64,000 bases of DNA from Haliclystus octoradiatus (Eukaryota > Cnidaria > Staurozoa > Stauromedusae > Haliclystidae): positions 9,302,922 through 9,366,921 of the forward strand of contig OU744454.1 of the NCBI GenBank assembly GCA_916610825.1, given 5' to 3'. The stretch's first letter is position 1. Every line of letters begins with the position of its first letter. The notes under the pieces are model-generated. The model made no database searches, had not been told where the DNA came from, and was given only the letters and a program-made list of their open reading frames with translations. Below, in pieces: positions 35,963-48,596 of this stretch. Position numbers and translations under genes: made by a program.

Positions 35963-38900
35963 CTGTCTTTGTTGTCTGTACAATTGAAAATCAATTGGTA
36001 TTCATTCAATGTGACATTGTGTCTCCTTGGAATGATACAGACTAAGCATAATCATTCATAGAACATTCCAGAACATTTATAATTTTTATCCGTTAAAGGT
36101 TATCATAAAAGATTAGGGTTGTAATTAATCGTTTTACTAATTAGAGTAGCGGCTATAGCCTACATTAATTTTTGGATCTATAGGATGTAGCCATATCTAC
36201 ATATTGTCACATACATGACTACGATCGGGACTACGGTGCAATTCATGCCTGTACATATCAACACTATTTATTGATTTAATGTTTGAGGCATGCCACATTT
36301 ACTCAAAGTTGCTTTTCGCAAACATATCTCCTTCAAATTGTAATATTACTACCATCCAGGATAACTAAAATAATCCATGTAGCATACATGCTACATGTAG
36401 CATATTGAAGTGGCATCATTTCGTATATTTACCAATTTTACGTTAAATGATGATGGGATAGAATTACCATGAATGATGATAATAATAATATTCCCTTGAT
36501 CGATTTAACTTAGTATGAAATCATCGAATTAAATATTTGTGGAGGTTGCAATCATAGAGAAAAATTTATGGTTATGCTGCTAGAATGGTGACGATTTCTA
36601 AAATGTATTGAGGATACATACCTCACGGGCTCCTCAATAGACTGTCCCCGTGTGCTTGAATATTCCTGTGTCCATCTCTTCTGTTCAAGGTCGTCCCGAG
36701 GATTTTGCAACATGGATGCGTGGACAGACAACATTTTGCAGATGTATCACCCTCTTGCCTGCTACTTGTCACGCATCATAAAAAGATGTTTCCACTATTT
36801 TACAATAAATTAATCAGGAACATGTTATATTCAAAATATGGGCGGGAAATTAATTGCATAGAATGTGGTTTCCTCTTGAGTTGAGTGATCTCAATCTTCT
36901 AATTCTCTCTTCTAATATCTTCGTCTCATGTGTAAGCTCCCTTGTTATATTTCTGGCCTTGTTTACGTTTCCGTATAATGGTATACGAAACGTAGACGCG
37001 TTTGGTACGCTTTTATGGTCCCATTCAATGTGCAGCTACGCTTAGCTGTAAAAACGGGTTGCCTTTAGTTTGTAATCACTCAGGTGCCTAACTATGATCA
37101 TGCTATGATCAATCATCAACAAGTCGCACGAAGTTAAGATGAAATGGCTGTATTAGACAGGACTCAGATTTGATATGTCTACAGGATTCTGAGGCTTGGT
37201 GCGTTTTATGTTTCTTTCGTGTGTACAAATTGTAACCTTTTGATGCACCCTTTACATGTTGGATTTTATTGGCTTTTGTAGCACACCCTTCACAATTTTC
37301 AGATGGTTACTTCCTACGCAAAGAACTTTTAACCCACGTAATGTCAATCAACCCTCTTTTGCCTATTTGAAATTACCACAGAACACAATATCAAGAAATA
37401 ATAGATTGTATTCAATTGATCGTTACTGAACAATGTCTAGACAACGTTATAATTATTCCATTGGATATTGGGTACTCAAACTTCAATATTTCTCTTCTAT
37501 TGACTAAAATCTGAAAGCAGCTGCCTTATGTATGCATGGAGTGTAAACCAGCACAAACTTGAGCAAAACATGAAAACAAACACCGTGCTTATATCAGCAG
37601 CTATAACTTAAGAAGTGGGCACTTATAGATGAGAACAAGATACCCCCCTGTGTTCTGCCTTTCACATATAGGGGTTAGTCGGTCTCTGTTATGTCCTGCT
37701 ATGTTACTGAAAAATGAAATATGCATCATCCACAGATCCACCGAACTGATAGGAACTTCCGGGAGTAATCCAATGCTAATTAGAAACGTTTCTAATCTGA
37801 ATGAGAACAAATGAGAATGAATGTATTGTATCAAATCATTTGAATGATAATTAATGCATCAATATCGCTTTGTCATAACGCTGGATATCTCCTATGAAAT
37901 GGGAAACGAAAAATAGATGAATACTCGCTGCTGATTGGTGCAATGCAATTTTGACTTGATTCATAAAGCCGCTCCTCGTTATTGTTCCATATAGAAGTCC
38001 ATCATGTGATCATGAGTATCATTTTCTATGAGAATACAGTAATGAGATACAGTATTATATAGGTGAGACTGGGTTCAATCCTGCAAAGCATAATCCATGG
38101 AAATTGCATACGAATCGAGTGAAATAGTTTTTTCCAGAGTTTACAGTACATAAACGTTATATATAGCGCGTTGCAGGCCGGGGTTGCAGGCAAACGAGTC
38201 GAAGAATCGAATCTAAAGAGACTATTGGTAAATAGTTTGAGTTCGGAATCGTTATGTTTTTATCCTATCTGAAACGATCCAATTCAATGAGCTGTTAGAA
38301 TGCAATACTCAATATTCCTATACGTCATAGTCACACATTCATGTGTGTTTATTGATATGATGTGGCCCCAGAAGTAAAAACCACAATCATTGAATCTTTC
38401 CTAGTGATTCAATCAGGAAGTTCTCATTCTCTGATGGCTGATGAGGCATGACTTTCGGATACCTCAAGTACGGCTATATCAGCCCTATCAAGGCTATTCT
38501 ATTGCTACTTCAATGTGGTAACAACAAAAATAAAAATAGACACATGAGTATGACACCCATACAACTACATACGACCTTATATGTATTGGATCGTCTAAAT
38601 TTCTTTGACTTTGCGGTTTCTGTTCTGACCTAATTGTTACTCTGCAAGGGAGTAATGAGTGGCTGTATGGGTATACTACTGGCGTTTCGTTGTATCATTT
38701 CATTTTGTGAAAATTGACAGGCAAACAAAGGGGAGTCATGAAATAGAGCTAAAACGTATATATTTTCCCATGAAATATGTAACTTGATGATAACATCTAC
38801 AACCACATATCAATATGCTTACACTACAGCTTACATTATAGATGATATACGTATTAACAAAGGATCATTGTCTAAGAAGAACAGGATCTAGTTACTGGTA

Positions 38901-40173
38901 CATGTTTTCTATGTAGATATATTGTTCTTATATAAAGAAGTGTTCTGAAATACCATATACTTCAGAACCTCATGACATGGCCATTAAAAAAAGTGTTGAA
39001 TAAAAAACCACATTAGCCGGTAGAACGTGCTCTATTACTCAAGCACCGTCTTTGTTTCATTGCGACAAGGCATTGTGTATTGTATTTCTAACGATCTTAT
39101 ATTTTCCATGGTGATGATCAATCTTATGTTTTGACCTATTTATGTATCATGGCATTTATAAATTTGTTATTATTGCTCATTGGTCCAGTGACAAAGTTCA
39201 ACAGTCTGGCTAGTCAAAACAAAATAATCCAATTGACTTTTATTAGGACTTTATATCTTCTTCCTTCAGAGCATTTCTAACAGAATCTAACAGAAAGGGG
39301 CCCTATAAACAGAATAGGCAAAATTAGACTTCTCCATTCGAACATCCCAGAGAACATTCGAAGATACATTATATGACATTTCATCTTTCCCATTATGGAT
39401 GTACTTCCTTTGTTTTCAACGAGAGAGAGAGTGATGAAGTTTCTTTTATTACATACAAATCAAATGGATTTATTCAAATAACTCAGAATTACTATGAAAT
39501 ATGATAAGGAAAAAGGGTGTTAAATGAAATAGTTTCAGACTATGACGTCACCATTAAGGTTAAAAGCCACGAAATAAATGACAAAAATAGAATTCAAAAT
39601 TTTCCATTCTTTTTTTGATAAAATAAAATATAGGCTGGCAATTTGTTTGTTTAGATTATCAGATTGGCTAACTACAGTATGTGCGTGTGTGTTGTGTTTC
39701 AATCAATTGAAATAATATATTAATACGAGGAAAGAATTCTATTAGGCGGCGCTTATCAAACGTGACGATATGATCACGTGGTGTCTCTTCAATGATTGGT
39801 GCGAATCTACTTTGATGTGTTCAGGAATGATAAATCCTATTATTTTGTCAATTCGTTCGCATTTATAATAGCACACCACACGATTGGAAAAGGAAAGTGA
39901 TCGGAAAGTCCAAATTCACTTCTTAAATACTTTTAATCAACGATTATATTTAATTTATATTTATCGGTGGTCGATAATAAGCTTTATTCGGTTATATTTT
40001 GTAACAATGTTGGTTTGATTCAGAAACAGACCGCCGCGTTTTTTTCAAGGTTTAATTTGTGATCATTCAAGAGAAGTAACGATTTGACGAAGTTGTCATC
40101 GCTAACTGGCTTCTCTTTTGGCTGTGAGAGAACGGAGAGTAATATTTAATTAAATCTATTCGTTACAATCACC
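35963..40173. other. Intergenic region between MPDU1 and glypican
   Basis: 4.2 kb without a supportable gene. It contains copy A of the 155-bp repeat and the glypican 5' flank. An AATAAA near 36806 could end MPDU1 transcripts. Nothing else recognised. Confidence 0.5.
39012..39166 (+). repeat. 155-bp identical direct repeat, copy A
   Basis: Identical base for base, by eye, to 42214-42368 in the same orientation; starts ATTAGCCGGTAGAACGTGCT. It lies 1.0 kb upstream of the glypican ATG. No inverted ends, poly(A) tail or coding frame is evident. Confidence 0.9.
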
Positions 40174-43100
40174 ATGGAACTAACGTATTATTGCCGCATG
40201 GTTTTACCTGCTCTGTATATTTTGTCGTTGTTTAATGTTTGTTCAAGTGTTAGTGTACCTAAATTAACATGTGATGTATCAAAGAAAAGTTTCATAGACA
40301 GTGGGCTTGGAACGCATAATCTATATTCGTCTATTTCACAAGGTGAGCAATTAGCTGTTTCATACTACGGTGCCTGTCACGTAGAAGAATTTGAAAGTTT
40401 CACTTGAACGAAAAGAGCTACGATATATCAACTACTATCATTACAAATATTGCATTTAGAAAGGTCAAATTTAAACCTTCAAAGGAATGCTTCGATTGAA
40501 GCCAATGACGTGAAGCCCTGTTTTTATCGTAACAGCCATCTTTATTTTCAACCATTTTAGTCAGGTTTAATGACAGATTTTGTAGAAATTCATGAAAGAA
40601 GGATTGTAAAATTTATCACTTTTGTTTACCCGTTATTTCGATAATAGCCGCGAGTTAGTTGATCATGTTTTACAACTTAATTACAATTAGGGATTCCCAG
40701 CTGTAGAAATCAAATATTGTATATTATCATTATCTATTTTGTAGATCAAAAATTAGCAATTTGCTCGCAAGAAAACACTTGCTGTAAAGTCGCCGCTGAA
40801 CAAGATATTCACCGACAAAGTTTAAATTCATTCAAATCCCTTTCGGATCCGTTGAGAGAAACCTTGAAAAATGCGTTCAGTAACACATCGGAAGAATTCG
40901 TTGGTAAGTAACGAAGTAGTTGGAGCTTTAGGGATATTAAAGTTAGTGGATAAATTTGTTTATATTGTTTTGGCGGCAAGGTGTTACACTCCCAAATGCT
41001 TACATGTGGAATTTCTCAATATTCTGTCTGTCAAATCATATTTTAAATACTACAAATTTGAAAACTGTTGATTTAGTTTTCAACGACATGTTTGGATTGA
41101 TTTTTTTATATTTTACTTGCTGTGACAAGCGGTTAAAAGTTTATGGTAGAGTCAAATTTCGTTTCAAGCGACGTTGAAAATTTGATCAATCAAATTTTGT
41201 TTATTTCAATGAATACTGTTTTATTAAATATTTGGTTCAAGTGTTGTTGCCCAGCTAACGACTGGATATCTTGATCGAGTCAAACAAACAACGCTAGTCG
41301 TAATGTTATGTCGTTTTCAATCAATAGTGAATTGAAGTTACAAGCCTTTGTTTCAACTTTTTTGACGACACAGTCAACAAGGATTAAACTATGATTAAAC
41401 TCAACTTCTTTGCATGCCATTCCGTTTTTACACATGTTGCCTTTTGTATTATATTATTGTGAATATATTTCACACATAGTCACAAACAGTTTGCTTTATT
41501 TTAAATTGTTTGAGCAAAAGTAAATACCATTTGACAGTTTTTCCTTTTTTTGGTGTTGTTTTCATTGAATTGGCGTGCGTGTTTTTCTCACTTATCAATT
41601 GCTTGGATGTAACCGATCCCTTGAATATCATTGAATTTCAATTTTGGAAGCAAAGCCAAGAAGCCCCCCTGCTTTGTGTGTTCATAACCAGAGGAAATTT
41701 AAAACTAGAACTAAAAGAAAGGTGTGTGACTGCTTTGTTACTTTGGTGTTGTCGGATGCTCCTAAAATTAATTTTTGCATTTGACTTTGACGATTATGTG
41801 GTGTTAAATGTTATATAAAACTGATTTCGTTTAATCAAGGTTTAATATGTATGCTCAGTCATGGCTCTTATCATTTTCGCGATCTTCTACACAATTCTTT
41901 TGACATTCGGAGATTTCCTGCCGCAAAAATTCTGTCTCGTGTTATATTACACATCTCCATGTTTAAAATGTTTTGAATTACGCTAATCCACTTTGAAGAA
42001 TAGAATTTTTCAGTAGTTTATCTTATTATAAATTATTCCGTGTACACTTTCATGTTAAGTGGATATTTTGTTACTGGTACTTGGTAAAAGCGAAGCACAA
42101 GTTATCATAATAGCATCACTAATTTGTTTGTTTGCCTGCATCCGTCCTTGTACAAACAATTCTGGTCTCGTATTCTCTGAGTCATATATTGATGTATTGT
42201 CAATCATAAAACCATTAGCCGGTAGAACGTGCTCTATTACTCAAGCACCGTCTTTGTTTCATTGCGACAAGGCATTGTGTATTGTATTTCTAACGATCTT
42301 ATATTTTCCATGGTGATGATCAATCTTATGTTTTGACCTATTTATGTATCATGGCATTTATAAATTTGGCAGAACTAGACAAAAAGCTAGTTTTATCTTA
42401 TTGATGTATAATAGGAAGTTATTATAAATGCGTTGCTTTTATTGTAACTGAGATAACAGCAAACAAGCTGTCAACATTTAAGACATTTCAAAAACCTAAA
42501 ATTTGTCACATCGAAACAGGATCTATAAATGAGCTGTTTAATTTTTACATCCTTGGTAAACATGGAATGACCTCTTGCTTCTATTTTCGATTTTCACAGT
42601 TTAATTTGATTCGACACGTAGTTTCAGAGATATTATCAAAAATTGTTATAACATATATTAATGCAAATTGCAAATAATTGTCGTATCATACTAATATATT
42701 GTTTGATGGTACGAATTAAGAAAGTTGATGCCAATTTAACGAAGACCAGTGCGTGTGTTATCTATTACAAACAGTTGCTTACCCAATCTATGATGTATGT
42801 GCCCTTGCTGGACTCATCTCGTACTGTAATTAAACCGATTACCAAAGTTTAGAAATCAAAATCAACCTTGTTCATTCTCAAATGATTCTTTAAGAATGTG
42901 CCTAGAGGCTTATGCAGACACTTTCTCTATGCATTTGTCAGAGACTGTGAGTGCTGCCTGAAATAGATGCATGTGTCATACTGTATACACATTTATGCAT
43001 TTGGAAAGTCCCCATAGAGGCTGACATGCTTGGAATGAAATTGCATACATGAGGAAAAAGTACTTTTATGGCGCAATCATAGCTTCTGCTCAAAGTAAAC

Positions 43101-46100
43101 GAGGCTGAATACATTTTAATCTGTATGACTGTCTATTGTCTGTATGTAGGCTTCAGCTCTTCATTTTGTATTAAATGATTTGTTTTCTCATTTCAGAATT
43201 CCTTACACATTTAATAAACAATTCTTATTCTGGACTGGATTTAATGTTTCAAACAACTTACCAAGAAAGATATGAAAAAAATAAACACGTATTTCAAGAT
43301 TTGTTCTCAATGTTACAGCTTTATGTTCGTGGAGATGATATTGATTTAAAACAATTATGTGAAAATTTCTTTGCCCTTCTCTACCAGAAAGTTTACATTT
43401 TATTCAATCCAATGTATACTTATTCAAAGACCTATGAAAGCTGTATCCTTGATACTACAGATGAAGTCAAACCGTTTGGAGATGGACCCCGTAAAGTCAC
43501 TTTACAGATATCACGTTCTTTTCTGGCAACAAGAGTATTTATTGAAGGTTTAAAAACTGGACGTTCTGTTGTTAATGAATTATTAAAATTGGAATCAAGC
43601 AAAGAGTGTTCATATGCATTTACAAAAATGTTACGCTGTTCAGGCTGCAGTAACTTTAATGGTATCAAACCATGTTACAAGTATTGTTTAAATGTTATGA
43701 AAGGATGTAATGCTTATATGTCAGTTGTTAATAAGCAATGGACAGATTATGTATCTGCCATGTTACGCCTGGCGCACAAATTGGAAGGACCCTTTAGTGT
43801 TGAATCAATCATTGAACCTCTTGGTGTTAAAATTTCAGAAGCAATTATGGTATTTCAAGATCATAAAGATAATATTACGTCATTGGTGAGTTCATTGATA
43901 TGAAGCTAAATGATACGCTCAGGGTCCTAGGTACTGGAAGGGTAAAGAAACCGATGTTTCTCTGATTCATATGTCAAACTGCAACACAAAACCCCTTAGA
44001 AAAAAGATGAAGTGTTTTAAGTGTTCTGACACTTGGATACGGTGAAGGGTGATTAAGTAGAACTGTAATTAATGAAGATGAATTCTCAAGAGAGGTAGTC
44101 TACGCCACATAAATAAGGACAAAGGCAATTTCAAGTTTGGTGACTTACACAGTACTTGGTTTAGTTTGTCTTTAGCCATAATATTGTATTTATGACACAT
44201 AATTACATGTTTTGTTGCCGTTGTTTTTTTAATATAGTGGTAAAATCGTGTGGTGCTCATTGCTGGTTAATTTTGAATGCTCAAAACCAGAAAATGGTCA
44301 ATATTGACAAAATTAACATAATCATTCAAAGATATTATGTGGCTTTGATCACCTTTGATGACTAACTTAAGTCTTACAAGCTCGAATAATTCATCATTTG
44401 TGTATACTACAGCTACATTGAGTTTGATACCACCTCATATCGTTCACAAACACACATATTTTGTTGATATTGTTTTTGTGATTTCTCTCCAATTCAAGTA
44501 ATTTATTAATCTTATTATCGCCACCCTCTAGACTGTTTGGATATAAAGTATTACTTTTTATTGAATTGAGTTTAATCCATCACATTTGTAAACTTGTTAT
44601 TCTTATTTCTTATTTGATAGGTCTGGAAATCATGTAATACGCCCCCTCCTGTTACCGCTAAAATGTTTGGAGATGGATCGAAAGACTCTGCCTCTCATTC
44701 CAGGAAAGCACGTGCTGATTTCCCCTTTGAATTCCTCGGGACTGGTGCTGGGGCCAAGCCAACCACTGCAGCAGGAACTAATCTTGATAGGTTTGTCATT
44801 GCCATTCAAATTTAATCTTTCTATTGCTTACTAATGTATTATTCATAATTCATATTTGTTGATACACAGATTCTTGAACAAAAGGTTTATTACCAACATA
44901 ACCGCATGTTTTAAAAGTTTTATGTTTTCGCCAAACCACAATGGTTTAACCTTTGGATAAATCATTCAACGATGTCACTGTCTTTCGGAGCATCATAGGA
45001 TTATGTTGAAAAGGAATACCAGAATTAGAAACGCATATAATATCACGGAATATGTTAGCCTTAGGGGCATGTTTAGTCGTCATTCGTTGTAGTCCGCGTC
45101 ACATGTTCCGTTTGTGTTCCATTGATCGAACCTTCTTATTCTATATTGATTTGTGTTGCTTAGGCAATTTGGGAAGTCTAGCCTTGTCTACATTGTTCCC
45201 GTGCTACATTTTCGTTTGTCTTACTTGAATGTCGAATCTCATCAAAACATAAAACGAAAAGAGACGCTGCAATTTTGTTATCCAATGCAAAGAAATATTT
45301 CATAATAACATTTGTACTACTTTATGACATGTTACCAAATAAGAAAAGCTATCATTATATATTTTACAGTACAGAAAATTTTTATGCAACTTTGCTTTGA
45401 TTCTCCTGTGAAGGTTATTCATTTCATTTCATAAAATTCGAACCTAAACGTCGAGAGTATAAACACTAGAATTCCAAAGTATTGTGTTCCTTTCAAAACT
45501 GCAGAATAATGTCTTTAATGTTCATGCATAAACAAAGAATTTGTCTACGTATGGGCAGATTTTAGATTGCTAGATTGCGTTACGTGTTCATACCGAAATT
45601 TTTTTTATTTATCATCGTTCGAATCATGTTGTCTGATGAAACATTCTTTATCGTTCGTGTTCTTAACTTGCTTTTGGCTTGTAGCAATTTAATGAAATGA
45701 TAATATTGTCTAGTTGTTTAAGATACAACCCTACGCAGAGATAAACTACACCTTCGCAATTCTTGGCATTTCCTAAACCCGTACTTTATAATTAGCGACT
45801 ACCGTATGCCTAATGAACTCTGAATTTAAAACTGATTAGAATTTGCTGCGTTAGGTCATAGCAATCAATTGATCAAACGATTTTGGTGTTCTATTGATGC
45901 CATTTCCGTAACCATATACCGTTAAGAACTTGTTCCTGATAGCTAGTATTTCCATATTCAGTATTACTCAACATAATATTTGAAAGTATATTTACTTTAT
46001 AATCACATTTGGCTGTTTTTGAATTTGATCGGTTAATTAACTGTTGATGTATATTGTTTTGTAGACTTGTCACCAAAGCTAAAGCATCATTAGAACCCCT

Positions 46101-47153
46101 TAAAGGATTCTGGGAACGAATGGCTTATAATGTCTGTGCTAGTGGCATCGCTACAGATCCTGCTAGTAACGATATCTGTTGGAATGGCAAGGATTCTGCT
46201 GGGTAAGACCGTAAGAATATTGGTGGTCACTTGAGTCCGGGAGGGTTGACTTTGATGACGCTTACGTGTTTAACATTGGTTGCATAACTTCTTACACATA
46301 TTCATTAAATTAGCAGAAATAAAAAGAAGGATTAAGAAAAAAAGTTATTGCTATTCAATTGTGTGTTTGTGATCATTGATCAAGGGCCAACAAAAGTGAG
46401 GATCGCGGGGTCCTAGACCTGGGAAGGCTGGAGCTAAGTCAGAAGAAGGTTGATAATTTTCTGATTTATGTGTCAAACCTCAGCAAGAGCTACAGAAGAA
46501 GGTTCCATGAGGTTAAACCTTAAGTTGTCAGATATTGATTGTGACGAAGTATCCATGTAAATAATTACATCATCAGTTTGAATATTCCTGTGTTTTGTTT
46601 CAGTTACAAGCGTGCAGTAGTCAAAGATGGTATTCCAGATATGTTTCAGAACCCTGAAGTTCGTCTTAACATTTCTGACCCAAAGATTATCGTTCGTGCT
46701 CAAGTGTTGAAATTAAAAGTAATGACACAACGCATCTTAACAGCTCTTCACGGAACAGACTCGAAAGAGATCGATACCGAAGAAGATGGTTGTAGCGGTA
46801 GCGGTTCTGGCGAAGGGAGTGGGATGGAAGGAAGCGGAGGTAGTGGGTGTGGCGGTACTAGTGTTACCACGCCTAGACCAGTCATCACAACAGAGAAAGT
46901 TACAACAGAAATTGACAATGGTGTTGAAACTGATGAGATCAATGGTGGTGTTACCACTGATGGCTTACCTACTAAAATCACAACAATGGGTAACGAAATC
47001 CCAGATAATAACGGTAGAGACGATGTTTCAGAGAATGGATTTCCACAGGCAAATGCCAACACAAACGGTCGTGGGGCTTCTAGCCATCTTATATCAAATC
47101 ATGTATCAATTTTGTTGCTATTGTTAGTACCTCTATTCACCTTAGCATTGTAG
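40174..47153 (+). CDS. Glypican, GPC4/GPC6 (dally-like) class, 6 exons, 624 aa
   Basis: Exons 40174-40342, 40745-40903, 43197-43885, 44621-44790, 46065-46202 and 46604-47153, all in phase. Residues 1-25 form a signal peptide. Exon 2 encodes ICSQENTCC, matching the first cysteine knot (ICPQGYTCC in vertebrates). Exon 3 has the glypican core: KPFGDGPRKV, MLRCSGCS, CYKYCLNVMKGC, LEGPFSVESIIEPLGVKISE. Exon 4 has RKAR, a possible furin-type site, and PTTAAGTNLDR. Exon 6 has six Ser-Gly dipeptides in an acidic Gly-rich stretch (heparan-sulphate attachment) and ends in a hydrophobic tail after NGRGASSH, the expected GPI signal. Glypicans are cell-surface heparan-sulphate proteoglycans that modulate Wnt, Hedgehog, BMP and FGF signalling. 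The PTTAAGT block and the DPxDVKIS-like motif place it nearer GPC1/2/4/6 than GPC3/5. The start context (ACCATGG) is optimal. An AATAAA lies at 47522. Confidence 0.94.
42214..42368 (+). repeat. 155-bp identical direct repeat, copy B
   Basis: Second copy, in glypican intron 2. The flanks of the two copies differ immediately outside the repeat. Confidence 0.9.
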
Positions 47154-47521
47154 AATTACTGTAGAAACATTGTTTGTTGGAGAATTTCAAAAGTTATAAG
47201 CAGGAACGGCGTGCCGGATTCGCCTGATCGGTCAATGGAAAAACAAATACATAATCTGTTGACGATCAAGAAGTGGCTGTATTCGGTATTGTGAATGGAA
47301 AGATCATTATCGGAAGTCAAATTTTATATCGCTTGACGCTGTTTAAATTTTGAAACATTTTTTTAAGAGAAGGTCTAACCTAACGTGACTTGATAACTCA
47401 TTCGAAGTCATATATATATATACGTTGATATTTTTTAATCAAATTGTATTGTTCTGTGATGTTCAAAATTATAATATCATCATCTTTAAAAAGAAATCTC
47501 TATGGACGATTCCTGCTTCGA

Positions 47522-47527
47522 AATAAA
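47522..47527 (+). terminator. Probable poly(A) signal of the glypican gene
   Basis: AATAAA about 370 bp past the glypican stop codon and before the (AT)n microsatellite. It is the first canonical signal I see downstream of the gene. Confidence 0.4.
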
Positions 47528-47612
47528 CAATTATTCGATCCAACTCAACGGAAATTTTCTCCAAGAAAATGAAAGATGAAATTAACATATAGCCGCTCTG
47601 TTGTGCGGTTGA

Positions 47613-47749
<137 letters not shown>

Positions 47750-48162
47750 CATACCGTGTCGTTTCTGTTTTTAAAACCAGTAGAAGTATTAATTCTACTC
47801 ATTATTTGTACGTCTACATAGTTTATTATTATCATTATTGTACATATATTGATGAAAGCTCTGCTTTGAACCCAATAACTCAGTCTTCATTATTTTATCA
47901 TGGTTCTTAGTCTTCTTTGTCTTGTTACGCCATTTATTTTTGTAGCATCACGATCCTATTATTCATACTACCTTCATGTAGTCATTTTCAAAATCATACG
48001 GGAGGCATATGTATTTATGCCTGCATCGTTCATTCCGATGTAGATATAGAGTACTGTAGTAGTGTCATATAAACACGTTAACTTAGAGTAGCTTCATCTA
48101 TATCGTTGATTATATAGCATAGATTTTGTCAATACTTCTGGAAATGCTCTTTACTGGTATTA

Positions 48163-48320
48163 ACTGCAAATCAATTTCAACACGATGATTTCAACACACG
48201 ATGACTCAATTGTCAATGCGCATATATGCAGGCTACTCATGATTACTCATACATCAATTCCTCTGGACCATTCCATCCGCTATCAGACGGTGGTACTCAT
48301 TTGATGTTTTTGATAAAGTC
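48163..48320 (-). mobile_element. tRNA-derived SINE body fragment, copy 4
   Basis: Matches the body of copies 1 and 2 (AATCAATTTCAACA, TTGTCAATGCGCA, CTACTCATGATTACTCA, GGTACTCATTTGATGTTT) without the tRNA head. It lies between the glypican and GPATCH1 genes. Confidence 0.7.
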
Positions 48321-48596
48321 GGTGCAGAGCTGTCACTGCTCGTTTATATATATTGTATATGAAGTATGGACTATATGATCATAGATAAATAATTTGAGGT
48401 TCTGGTCTACTTATGTCGCTATCCGACCGTCCGACGAGAAGAACAGAAATAAAATCATAATATATGATGATGAGAAAAATTGAGATTACTAATGGAAGAC
48501 TTAAAACCATTTGAAATAGATTAGGGAGACAACAAGCGTGGGGCAGATGCAGAGAGCGGGAAGTTCCCGCCGGGAACATTGTTTCGAAGAATCAAA

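Noticed and set aside
36634..36734. Minus-strand exon encoding NPRDDLEQKRWTQEYSST with a GTATGT donor
   Set aside because: Looks protein-like, but no partner exon, acceptor or family match was found within the intergenic region.
41510..41818. 102-residue hydrophobic frame in glypican intron 2
   Set aside because: Hydrophobic because of T-rich DNA; starts on a non-ATG codon and matches nothing.
46748..47062. Minus-strand Pro/Ser/Val-rich frame
   Set aside because: Antisense of the glypican Ser-Gly and linker exon.
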